A stretch of 64,000 nt of DNA from JAMXLO01 sp963850535 (GTDB lineage Bacteria > Pseudomonadota > Alphaproteobacteria > Acetobacterales > Acetobacteraceae): the NCBI GenBank assembly GCA_963850535.1, contig CAWKMC010000024.1, positions 1-64,000 of the forward strand, written 5' to 3'. The position numbers were made by a program, and so were the translations under genes. Below the pieces are notes generated by a model that had not been told where the DNA came from, made no database searches, and saw only the letters and a program-made list of their open reading frames with translations. Of this stretch, positions 55,363 through 63,592 are shown in pieces. Positions within the stretch are counted from its first letter, which is position 1. Every line of letters starts with the position of its first letter.

Positions 55363-57147
55363 TCAGCCAGGTCGCGTCAGCATATCGCGCAGACGGCGGC
55401 GACCGAGCGGGCGGATATCGGCGTGTGGTGCCATCGCCTTGATCTCGGCCTGCAACTGCGCGCGCCGCTCATGAATGCTGGCGATCACTGGCCCCATTGG
55501 CACGCCGAGATCGATCAACACGGCTTCCGATAGCTGCAGGCTCGCTTCGATGGTTTCAGGCACCGCATCGGTGGCGCCGATACTATAGAGATGCGCCGCG
55601 TGGCCCGCATCGCGCGCACGCACGACGATCAGCACGTCGTCGCGCTCGGCTCGGGCGGCGGCAACCAGCCGATCGGTCGCCGCATGATCGCTCATCGTCG
55701 CGACGAGGGCGCGGGCGGTATCAATGTGCAGGCGACGCAGCAGTTCGGGCTGAGCGATGTCGCCCCAGTATACCGGTCGGCGTAGCTTGCGCTGCGCTGC
55801 CACCTGATCGGCGTCGCTGTCCACCGCGACATAGGGCACGTCGTGCGCTTCAAGCATCGAGGCGACGGTCGCACCGACGCGACCGAAGCCGGCGATGATG
55901 ACGCGTGGTGTGCCATCCTCGGGTGCGGCCAACAGCGCGGGATCGATCGCCTCGCCAGCAGGGCGGCGGGAGATGCGCCTACCGAGCGCAGACAGCAGCG
56001 GAATGCAGGCCATGGTGACGGCCGCGAGCAACAGGGGGAAGCGCGCGGCATTGGTATCGATCAGGCCTTCAACGCGCGCGAGCCCCAGGATCACGAAGCC
56101 GAACTCGCCGCCCGGGCCCAACAACAAGCCCGCCTGCACACCGGTAAGCCAGCGCAGTCCAAAGGCACGCGCGAGACCGGTGATGACGCAGGCCTTGACC
56201 ACCACCAGCACGACGCTGCCGATCAAAACATGCGACGCATCTGTAGCAACGTCACCGAGATCGAGGCTCATTCCTACGGAGATGAGAAAGACGCCGAGGA
56301 GCAGACCTTTGAATGGCTCGATCGTCACCTCGATCTGGCGGCGGAATTCGGTCTCGGCCAGCAGCAGACCGGCGATCAGCGAGCCGAGTTCCATCGGCAG
56401 GTCGATGATCGCGGTAGCAAGACCGGTGGCGAGGATCGCCAAAAGACAGGCGGAGACGAAAAGTTCTGGGCTGCCGGTGCGTGCGACGCTGCGGAACAGC
56501 GGACGCAGCACCAGGCGGCCGGCGATAATCAGTCCGAGCACCACCACGACGGCCTCGGCGATCGACCAGGTGAACGAACCACCGCTGGCGCCGAATACGC
56601 TGAGCAGGAACAGCACCGGCACGGCAGCGAGATCCTGCAGCAGCAGTATGGCAAGCGAGGCGCGGCCGACAGGGGCAGCGAGCCGCTCCTCCTGCGACAG
56701 CACCTGCACGACCACGGCGGTAGAGGACATCGCCAAGGCCGGCCCGACGATGACGGCAAATACGGCTGGGGCGTGCAGCATGTACGCGATCGCACTGATT
56801 GCCGCGGCGCACAATACGAACTGGAGCAGGCCTAAGCCGAACACCAGTCGCCGCAGCATGCGCAGGCGCTCCAGCGACATCTCCAGGCCGATCATGAACA
56901 TCATCGTGCTGATGCCGAGTTCGGCGATCGGCGCGATTGTCTCAGGACTGTTCAGGGTGATCGAAGCCAACAACGGCAGACGGTCGGCCAACATCGCAAT
57001 GCCGAACGGACCGACCGCGACGCCGACCAAAATGAAGCCAAGCACCGGGCTCAGCCGCAAGCGGTGGAACACGGGTATGACGAGGGCGGCGGCAGCCAGG
57101 ATGATCAGGGCCGGCTTGAACAGCCCCGGATCGATGTGCGCGCCCAG
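55363..57147 (-). CDS. CPA2-family monovalent cation:proton antiporter (Kef-like)
   Basis: K+ or Na+ efflux antiporter of the KefB/KefC type, about 594 residues. A membrane part with about 12 helices (LSPVLGFILVGVAVGPFGIA, ELGISTMMFMIGLEMSLERL, ASLAILLLQDLAAVPVLFLL, ELGSLIAGLLLAETEFRRQI, GLLLGPGGEFGFVILGLARV) followed by a cytoplasmic TrkA-N domain (PRVIIAGFGRVGATVASMLE, DNA-like Rossmann fold for NAD(H)). The obvious start GTG 57072 would cut off the first helix. The frame continues upstream as GAHIDPGLFKPALIILAAAA to a stop at 57153, with only CTG 57147 as a candidate start, so the real start is uncertain. Confidence 0.87.
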   Translation of the reverse strand: MGAHIDPGLFKPALIILAAAALVIPVFHRLRLSPVLGFILVGVAVGPFGIAMLADRLPLLASITLNSPETIAPIAELGISTMMFMIGLEMSLERLRMLRRLVFGLGLLQFVLCAAAISAIAYMLHAPAVFAVIVGPALAMSSTAVVVQVLSQEERLAAPVGRASLAILLLQDLAAVPVLFLLSVFGASGGSFTWSIAEAVVVVLGLIIAGRLVLRPLFRSVARTGSPELFVSACLLAILATGLATAIIDLPMELGSLIAGLLLAETEFRRQIEVTIEPFKGLLLGVFLISVGMSLDLGDVATDASHVLIGSVVLVVVKACVITGLARAFGLRWLTGVQAGLLLGPGGEFGFVILGLARVEGLIDTNAARFPLLLAAVTMACIPLLSALGRRISRRPAGEAIDPALLAAPEDGTPRVIIAGFGRVGATVASMLEAHDVPYVAVDSDADQVAAQRKLRRPVYWGDIAQPELLRRLHIDTARALVATMSDHAATDRLVAAARAERDDVLIVVRARDAGHAAHLYSIGATDAVPETIEASLQLSEAVLIDLGVPMGPVIASIHERRAQLQAEIKAMAPHADIRPLGRRRLRDMLTRPG

Positions 57148-57150
57148 CCG

Positions 57151-57942
57151 TCAGTACCCAAGTGCGAACAGATAACCGTGGAACGCCTGCGATACGAGAC
57201 CCGGTGTCTGGATGCCGGCGAAATGACCGGAATTGATCTCGAGATATTCGGCGCCGGGGATTTGGTCCGCCATTGCCTTGACTGCCGCTGGCGGGCGTAG
57301 CTTGTCGTGCCGGCAGCCGATCACCAAAGTGGGGCAGTCGATGCGTGGCAGTTCTTCGGTCACGCTGGAATCGGCCAGCATGCGGTTGATCGCGGCGAAG
57401 CTCTGCGGATCGTTGGCGATCCAGCGCGCGCGGAACTTGCGGAAGTCCTCGGCGTTGTGGCGCACCTCGGGCGGGTAGGAAGCAGCGAGGCTTGCTTCGG
57501 CGATGCCGCGCATACCGGCCGTCTCGGCAGCGGTGGCGCGATCCAGCGTGGCCTGGCGGCGATCCGCCGCGACCCCGGTCGCAGGGCTGGTCACGACCAG
57601 GGCGGCGGTGCGTGCGGCGTGGCGGACGGCGAAGTGGATCGCGATTGCGCCACCGACCGCAGTGCCGGCGACCGCCACCTTCCCCTCAAGGCGCGTCGCA
57701 TCCAGCAGGGCGGCGAGGTCGTCGGCCATGTCATCGAAGGTCACGCGCCCATGGATTTTCTCCGACAGGCCAGCACCGCGCGTGTCGTAACGCAGCACCC
57801 GACGCGTATTGTTCAGCGCCGGCAACACCAGGTCCCAACTGTCCAGCGTTCCGCCCATCTCGTGCACCAACACCAAAGTGGTGCTGCCACTCCCGGAGAG
57901 CTCGTAGCGCAGGCTGGTGCCGTTCACCTCGATCCAATTCAT
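57151..57942 (-). CDS. alpha/beta-hydrolase-fold protein lacking the nucleophilic serine
   Basis: 263-residue protein resembling 3-oxoadipate enol-lactonase PcaD. HEMGGTLDSWDLVLPALNNT (oxyanion-hole region), RYDTRGAGLSEKIHGRVTFD, VAVAGTAVGGAIAIHFAVRH, CPTLVIGCRHDKLRPPAAVK (acid Asp) and EINSGHFAGIQTP (His). The nucleophile elbow G-x-S-x-G reads G-T-A-V-G: residue 95 is Ala (codon GCG) in place of Ser. GGAGGG precedes ATG 57942. An open frame to 58011 is longer but unlikely. The fold is kept and the catalytic Ser is gone, so activity as an ordinary esterase is doubtful. Confidence 0.85.
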   Translation of the reverse strand: MNWIEVNGTSLRYELSGSGSTTLVLVHEMGGTLDSWDLVLPALNNTRRVLRYDTRGAGLSEKIHGRVTFDDMADDLAALLDATRLEGKVAVAGTAVGGAIAIHFAVRHAARTAALVVTSPATGVAADRRQATLDRATAAETAGMRGIAEASLAASYPPEVRHNAEDFRKFRARWIANDPQSFAAINRMLADSSVTEELPRIDCPTLVIGCRHDKLRPPAAVKAMADQIPGAEYLEINSGHFAGIQTPGLVSQAFHGYLFALGY

Positions 57943-58009
57943 CGCGTTCCCTCCACTGTTGCAGGATGCCACAGTGCGGTGATGGAGGACATGGCGATAG
58001 GGCAGGGAC

Positions 58010-58628
58010 ATGATGAAGCTGCACTGGTCACCGCGCTCGCCCTACGTGCGCAAGGTGATGATTGTTGCGCACGAACTCGGGCTGGCGGATCGGATCGAGA
58101 CGGTGCGCACGGTGGTGGGCGGGACGACGCCGCATCTTGCACTGATGCGCGACAACCCGCTGGGAAAGATCCCGACCTTGGTGCTGGAAGATGACACGGT
58201 GTTCTACGATTCGCCGGTCATCTGCGAGTATCTCGATACACTGCACGACGGACCGAAGCTGTTTCCCGCCTTGGCCCGAACGACTGACTGCGCTGCGGCG
58301 GCTGGCATTGGGGGACGGCATGCTGGATATCGCGCTGGCCTGGGTCGGCGAGCGCTTCCGACCCGCGGAACGGCAGAGCGCGCCCCACATGGCGCTGTGG
58401 CAGGCGAAAATGCGCGCCTGTATCGACGCGCTCGAAACCGAGGCCGATGCGCTTGGCGCCGGCGCGCTGACGATCGGGCATATCGGCATTGGCGTCGCGC
58501 TGTCATATCTGGATTTCCGCTTCGACGATTTGCGCTGGCGGGAAGGGCGTAACCGTCTGGCGTCGTGGCACGCCACGTTCAACGCACGACCGTCGGTCGC
58601 GGCCACCCCGGTGGTAGATGACAGGTGA
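58010..58628 (+). CDS. glutathione S-transferase family protein (frameshifted)
   Basis: About 205 residues. Thioredoxin-fold N domain: KLHWSPRSPYVRKVMIVAHE (catalytic Ser region), RDNPLGKIPTLVLEDDTVFY, DSPVICEYLDTLHDGPKLFP; helical C domain in the next frame: RLTALRRLALGDGMLDIALA, QAKMRACIDALETEADALGA and IGHIGIGVALSYLDFRFDDL. Removing one G of GG 58273-58274 gives FPALPERLTALRRL. ATG 58010 and 58013 are both possible starts. Divergent from the hydrolase gene. Confidence 0.87.
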
Positions 58629-58654
58629 TCAGGAGCCGCATCGGCGGCAAGAAA

Positions 58655-59514
58655 TCAGGAGGGCGAGCGGACCGCCCGATGGGATGCTGCCGTTCGGTCG
58701 CGAGCAACCCGCATCAGCGCCAACATCATCGCAATGACCAGGGCATATGCGAGCAACTGTGCTGCGTCCGGCGTCGCGGTGTATCCGATGAGCGTGTGCA
58801 GCAACCGGCCGGGCACGCTATCGTCGCCGAGCAGCCAGGTAGTATCCCAAACCGGCGTGGCCAGGCCCTGCAGATAGTCCGCCTGCTGCAGAAAGAAGAC
58901 TGCCTGGGCAGCCAGGCCGGCGGCCAGCAGGGTAATCAGTCCTGTCGTGACCGCGAACAAACGATGTGCCGGAACCGCCAGCAAGCCCAGATAGATCAGG
59001 GCCGACAGCGCGGCGCCGATGGCAATGCCAAGGGCGCCCCCGCTCAGCATGCCGACGATTGTGGTCCCTCCGGCAGCGGACACGCCATAGAGGAACAGCA
59101 CCACCTCTGAGCCCTCGCGCAGTACCGCGATCCCGACCACGATCGCGAGCGCGGTTAGCGGTCGCTCCCCGGCGGCGACAGCACTGCCCACTACGCGGAC
59201 TTCGCGTGCCAATTCGCGCCCGTGGCTCGCCATCCAGGTGTTGTGCCAGGTCAGCATGGCAACCGCGGTCAACAGGATAGCGGCGTTGAAGAGTTCCTGG
59301 CCGGAGCCGCTGAACAAGGCGCCGAGCTCGCTGGCGAAAGCGGCGACCACACAGGCCGCCATGAACCCACCTGCGATACCCCCGCGACCCACCACCCGCG
59401 CTGGGGCACGGACCGCGTTGCCGCCAGGACAATGCCGACAATCAGCCCTGCCTCGATGACCTCACGGAAGACGATGATCAGGCTCGCGAGCATCAGCGTC
59501 CCTGGATGCGACAC
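58655..59514 (-). CDS. FTR1-family iron permease (frameshifted)
   Basis: Inner-membrane high-affinity iron (or other metal) permease, about 286 residues and seven helices. Both iron motifs R-E-x-x-E are present: IIVFREVIEAGLIVGIVLAA in helix 1 and GIAVLREGSEVVLFLYGV in helix 4. A one-base deficit in CCCCC 59379-59383 splits the frame; adding one gives WWVAGGIAGGFMAACVVAAF. No Fet3-type or EfeO/EfeB partner is adjacent. A 20-bp perfect dyad lies 45 bases upstream. Confidence 0.87.
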
Positions 59515-59558
59515 GTTCGCAGTTGCAGTTAGGAGAGTGTCCGTCGCTGGTCAACTGT

Positions 59559-59578
59559 TGCATGCCAAATGGCATGCA
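59559..59578. promoter_or_regulatory. 20-bp perfect dyad upstream of FTR1
   Basis: TGCATGCCA-AA-TGGCATGCA: 9-base arms, 2-base centre, perfectly symmetrical, 45 bases upstream of the FTR1 start (on the minus strand). The size and symmetry suit a dimeric regulator, plausibly a metal-dependent one. It is unlike classic Fur or Irr boxes, so the regulator is unidentified. Confidence 0.55.
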
Positions 59579-59668
59579 CACATTTCGTGCATAGCTTGCG
59601 AACGCCGATCAAAAACCGCACCGGGACGACAGGACGGCTGACGACATGCCTGCACCGAACCTATGAAG

Positions 59669-60775
59669 TTATCGGTCGCCGGTATCGGACGCACGCTCCT
59701 TTTCCAGAAGCGCGCGCTTGCGTGCCACGCCCCATCGATAGCCCGTGAGGTTTCCATCGCTGCCAACCACGCGGTGGCATGGCACCGCCAGCGACACCGG
59801 GTTGCGGGCACAAGAGCGCGCCACCGCCCGCACTGCGCTAGGATTGCCGACCATGCGTGCCAACTCGGCATAGCTCCGCGTCTCGCCGATGGGGATCCGG
59901 CACAGCGTGCGCCAGACGCGCTGCTGAAAGGCGGTGCCCCGCAGGTCGAGCGGCAGGTCCAGCGCTTGCTTGGGTTCCTCGAGGAAGTCCAATACGGCCT
60001 GCACCGCACTTGCCAACCCGGCATCATCTGCAACGAATTGAGCACGAGGGAAGCGGTGGCGGAGGTCGCCGAGCAACGCGTCATCGGGCTCTGCGAAGCC
60101 GATGAAGCACACGCCGCGGTCAGTCGCGCCGATCAGGAGCCGTCCGAACAGGGAGTCGGCAAAGACGGTGCGGATGATCTCGCCCTCGCCGCCGCGCCGC
60201 AGCGCGCCCGGGGTCATACCCAGCAGTTCACCGGTCTTTTCGTAGACGCGGCTCTCCGAGCCATAGCCGGCGTCCGCGACAGCATCGGCGACCCGAGCCC
60301 CGCTCCTGAGTGCGGCATTCAGGCGTTTCGCCCGGACGCCTTCGGCGTAGCTGCGTGGCGTCAGCCCCGTGTGGTCGCGGAACATGCGCAGGAAGTGGAA
60401 GCGTGAGTAGCCGGAACGCTTCGCCAACTGATCAAGCGACGGGATGGATTTTGCCGCCTCGATGAAGGCGCAGGCATCCTCTACAACCGCCTGCGCCAGC
60501 CTGGCGCGCTCGCCCTTCGGATCGCAGCGCTTGCAGGCGCGGAATCCGGCAGTCTCCGCCTCGGCCACCGTGCGAAAAAACCGGACATTCTTTCGCAGCG
60601 GGGGTGGCGAAGGGCAGCCTGGCTGACAGAACACGCCCATGGTGGTCACGGCGTACAGAAAGTTCCCGGGCTCCCGGCGGATGACCTGGTTCCAGAGCTG
60701 CTCGTCCGACAGACGATCGATGGTGTGGGTGTCTTTCATGCCGACACTGTGGGCATTGCCGGTCGTTGTTGCCAT
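59669..60775 (-). CDS. ada: bifunctional Ada: methylphosphotriester repair, AraC-type regulator and O6-methylguanine-DNA methyltransferase
   Basis: 368 residues joining three modules: an N-terminal zinc domain with FLYAVTTMGVFCQPGCPSPP and FRACKRCDPKGERAR (four cysteines taking a methyl from the phosphotriester); an AraC helix-turn-helix (LDQLAKRSGYSRFHFLRMFR, VADAVADAGYGSESRVYEKT); and a C-terminal methyltransferase with FQQRVWRTLCRIPIGETRSY and the active-site PCHRVVGSDGNLTGYRWG. Classic adaptive-response protein to alkylation. ATG 60775 preceded by GGAG was chosen; ATG 60739 is an alternative. No alkB or alkA neighbour is in view. Confidence 0.93.
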   Translation of the reverse strand: MATTTGNAHSVGMKDTHTIDRLSDEQLWNQVIRREPGNFLYAVTTMGVFCQPGCPSPPPLRKNVRFFRTVAEAETAGFRACKRCDPKGERARLAQAVVEDACAFIEAAKSIPSLDQLAKRSGYSRFHFLRMFRDHTGLTPRSYAEGVRAKRLNAALRSGARVADAVADAGYGSESRVYEKTGELLGMTPGALRRGGEGEIIRTVFADSLFGRLLIGATDRGVCFIGFAEPDDALLGDLRHRFPRAQFVADDAGLASAVQAVLDFLEEPKQALDLPLDLRGTAFQQRVWRTLCRIPIGETRSYAELARMVGNPSAVRAVARSCARNPVSLAVPCHRVVGSDGNLTGYRWGVARKRALLEKERASDTGDR

Positions 60776-60811
60776 CCGGTGGTTGCTCCGACCGTCCGGG
60801 ACCTGCCCAGC

Positions 60812-62194
60812 TCAATCGAAGCGGATGCTCGACAGCGCGCGATCCAGCGTCTCGACGATGCGGTCACACTCCGCGCGTGTGATCACCAACGGAGGTGACA
60901 GCGTGATCGTATTGCCGTAACGGCGTCCGCCACCTCCGCGCCCGACCAAGACGCCGTTGTCGCGGCAGAAGTCAGCGACAGCCGAGATCTGCTCGGCTCC
61001 CACCGGCTCCTTCGTCGCGCGGTCTTTCACCAGCTCGACTCCCAGGAGCAGCCCCTTGCCGCGCACATCGCCCACGACGGCGTGGCGCATCAGGCTGCGC
61101 AGGCCCTCCAGCAGATATGACCCCATCTCTGCCGAGTGCTCCACCAGCTTCTCGGCTTGCATGATCTCGATGTTGCGCAAAGCGACAGCGGCAGAAACCG
61201 GGTGGCCGCCATAGGTATTCACCTGCCCGACCTGCCGATTCTCGGATGCTTCGCCCAGAAAGCTGTCGAACACGCTGTTCTTAACCACAGTGGCCGCGAT
61301 CGGCAGGTAGGCGCTGGAAATGCCCTTGGCGATCGCAACGATGTCCGGCGACACGCCGTAGTGCTGGTGTCCGAACATCCTACCGGTGCGACCGAAGCCG
61401 TTGATCACCTCATCGACGTGCAACAGGATGTCGTACTTGCGACACAGCTTTTCGACTTCGGGAAGGTATTCGTCAGGCGGCACAGCAACGCCGACACCGC
61501 TCATGATCGGTTCCACGATGACTTCGGCAACGGTCTCAGGCCCTTCGCCAAGGATCGTTGTCTCCATGTTCTTCACGCAGGCCAGCGCGCAGCTTGGATA
61601 AGTCAGCCCAAACGGGCAGCGGTAGCAGTATGGCGGCGCGACATGCACGAAATCGCCTGAGTACGGCTCGAATTTCGCCTTACGTTCGCCCATGCCGCCA
61701 GCATCCAAAGTCGCCAGCGTGGTGCCATGATAGGCGAAGTAGCGGCTGATCGTCTTGAATCGATACTGCTGCGGGTATTCGTGCTTCATGTACTGGCGTG
61801 CGATCTTGAACCCGGCCTCGTTCGCCTCCGAGCCTGAGTTGACGAAGTAGGTATGATACCCACCGTCCAACAAACCATTGATTTTCTCTGCCAGCGCCGA
61901 GGCGGGCACGTTCATCGCCGTGTGCGGATAATATGCCAGTTGCCTGACCTGCTCTGCGGCAACTTCGGCCAGTTCAGCTCGGCCGTAGCCAATGTTCACG
62001 CACCACAGCCCTGCCATCGCGTCGAGGTATTCCGTCCCGTCCGCATCGTAGATCGTTGAGCCTTGCGCTCCGGTCACGACCATCTGCTTGGCTTCCAGCA
62101 CCCTGTGCTGTACAATCGGGTGCAGAACGTTGTCCAGATCCTGTCGCACGACCGCCTGACGAATCGCGGGATCGGGGGCGTTGGTGAGTGACAT
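60812..62194 (-). CDS. class III aminotransferase, taurine-pyruvate type
   Basis: PLP transaminase, 460 residues. Seen: DADGTEYLDAMAGLWCVNIG, TYFVNSGSEANEAGFKIARQ (phosphate-binding), FAYHGTTLATLDAGGMGERK, VEPIMSGVGVAVPPDEYLPE, ILLHVDEVINGFGRTGRMFG, the PLP-lysine region DIVAIAKGISSAYLPIAATV and GQVNTYGGHPVSAAVALRNI. The wording PPYCYRCPFGLTYPSC and GMGERKAKFEP matches taurine:pyruvate and related omega-transaminases. Start ATG 62194. The same frame stays open through part of the MFS gene, but that is a frameshift effect. Substrate not proven. Confidence 0.88.
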   Translation of the reverse strand: MSLTNAPDPAIRQAVVRQDLDNVLHPIVQHRVLEAKQMVVTGAQGSTIYDADGTEYLDAMAGLWCVNIGYGRAELAEVAAEQVRQLAYYPHTAMNVPASALAEKINGLLDGGYHTYFVNSGSEANEAGFKIARQYMKHEYPQQYRFKTISRYFAYHGTTLATLDAGGMGERKAKFEPYSGDFVHVAPPYCYRCPFGLTYPSCALACVKNMETTILGEGPETVAEVIVEPIMSGVGVAVPPDEYLPEVEKLCRKYDILLHVDEVINGFGRTGRMFGHQHYGVSPDIVAIAKGISSAYLPIAATVVKNSVFDSFLGEASENRQVGQVNTYGGHPVSAAVALRNIEIMQAEKLVEHSAEMGSYLLEGLRSLMRHAVVGDVRGKGLLLGVELVKDRATKEPVGAEQISAVADFCRDNGVLVGRGGGGRRYGNTITLSPPLVITRAECDRIVETLDRALSSIRFD

Positions 62195-62244
62195 TTCAGC
62201 CTCTTCGCTCGGGGCCGACAGCCTACAATGTTTCGGCTCGACCG

Positions 62245-63493
62245 TCACGGCTGGCGAGCCAGCAGCGCTGCGACGATGCTCAGGCAGGATAATACGACGA
62301 AGCACTGCAACGACAGTGCGTAATTGCCGGACCAGTCCCGCAGGATCCCGGATAGCAGCGGGCCAGATGCCTGTGCGAGGACCTGCACCGAGAGAGCGAT
62401 GCCGCGAATGGCGCCATAGCTGGCGCGGCCGTAATAGTCGGCCCAGGCAATCGGCAGCAATGTCAGCAATCCGCCGATACCGATCCCGAAGAACGACGCT
62501 GCGACAAACCCGTCGCGAGCTGACGCAATGCCGAGCATGAAAGATGTGCCGATGCTGAGGGCAATCCCTGTCAGAGCCAACGCATACCGGATGGGAACGG
62601 AACGGGGGAAGAAGCCGAAGCCGAGACTGGCGATGCCTGACATCAGCGAAAACACGCTGACGATTTGCGCGGCAATCGTGGGGGAGAGTCCGCATTCGAC
62701 TAGATACGGTGCCTGATGCAGGCTGACGCCGGCCTGCACCGGATAGGCGAACAGTGTGAACAGGCAGAGCAGCCAGAACGATGGGGTGCGCAACGCCTGC
62801 GATCGGGAAAATTCGGGTTCGTCCTGTTGGCGCCGTTTTCGGGTCGAGGAAATGTACCGATCCGGCACAAGCCCGAGATCTTCGGGTCTGCGCACCACAA
62901 AGACGAAACTTGGAATAAGGCCGACTGCCAGTACCTGCGATGCCGACAGCCACCCAGCCGTCGCGCCAGCCGGCGCGAACGATCGCCGCCTGAGCGATCA
63001 GTGGCAGGATCACCAAGCCTGACATCTGCGCGACAGTGGCAATGCCGGTGGCCAAAGCTCGCCGTGACACGAACCAGTTGTTGACGGCGCCGTAAATGCC
63101 GAGATCGAATGGGCCGGCAAAATTGGTTCGTGCGACACAAAATAGCAGGTAGAACGTCGCAAGCGAACCGGTCAGAGACAACAGGAGATTTGCCGTACCC
63201 GTCGTCAAGACAGCGACGCACAATACGATGCGGGCTCCAGACCGATCGAGCAGGCGCCCCAGTCTCGGAGACGTCAGCGCCGCCAGCAAACCACCCAGTG
63301 ACACCGCGCCGGATAACGCCGTGCGCGACCAGCCGAATTCGCGCGTCATCGGCTCAACAAAGATCGATAAAGACGCGACTGCGCCGCCTTGGCGGGAAAA
63401 CCCGGCGCAACAGGCGCAAAACAAGATGACCCAACCGTAGTAGAATGGCAGGCGACGAGCCAACGCTGCTATCCAGGCAATATGGGATGGCAT
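62245..63493 (-). CDS. MFS transporter (oxalate/formate-antiporter-like), frameshifted
   Basis: Inner-membrane carrier, about 416 residues, 12 helices. N half: FYYGWVILFCACCAGFSRQG, FGWSRTALSGAVSLGGLLAA, ATGIATVAQMSGLVILPLIA. C half, one frame later: VRRPEDLGLVPDR, TPSFWLLCLFTLFAYPVQAG, GFFPRSVPIRYALALTGIAL and GRASYGAIRGIALSVQVLAQ. One extra C at CC 62934-62935 separates them; removing it gives GIAVLAVGLIPSFVFVVRRP. Start ATG 63493 with CAGGA close before it. It is 50 bases upstream of the aminotransferase gene and probably imports its substrate (inference). Confidence 0.87.
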
Positions 63494-63592
63494 TCCTGAG
63501 GTCTCGTCTCGCCCTGCCTGATCGAAGTCGTATCCGGCATCTGCCGAGATCACGCAACAGAGCATCCATCGTCGTGCTGGCGGCGACGAGCA

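Noticed and set aside
55843..57175. Two long open frames antisense to the CPA2 antiporter
   Set aside because: Composition is polar and repetitive as expected for a reverse shadow of membrane-protein codons; no start site or domain.
60812..63565. A single 917-codon open frame looking like an MFS-aminotransferase fusion
   Set aside because: The N-terminal half switches out of the transporter frame at 62934-62935 and runs through non-coding sense before entering the transaminase. Two separate genes with own starts explain it.
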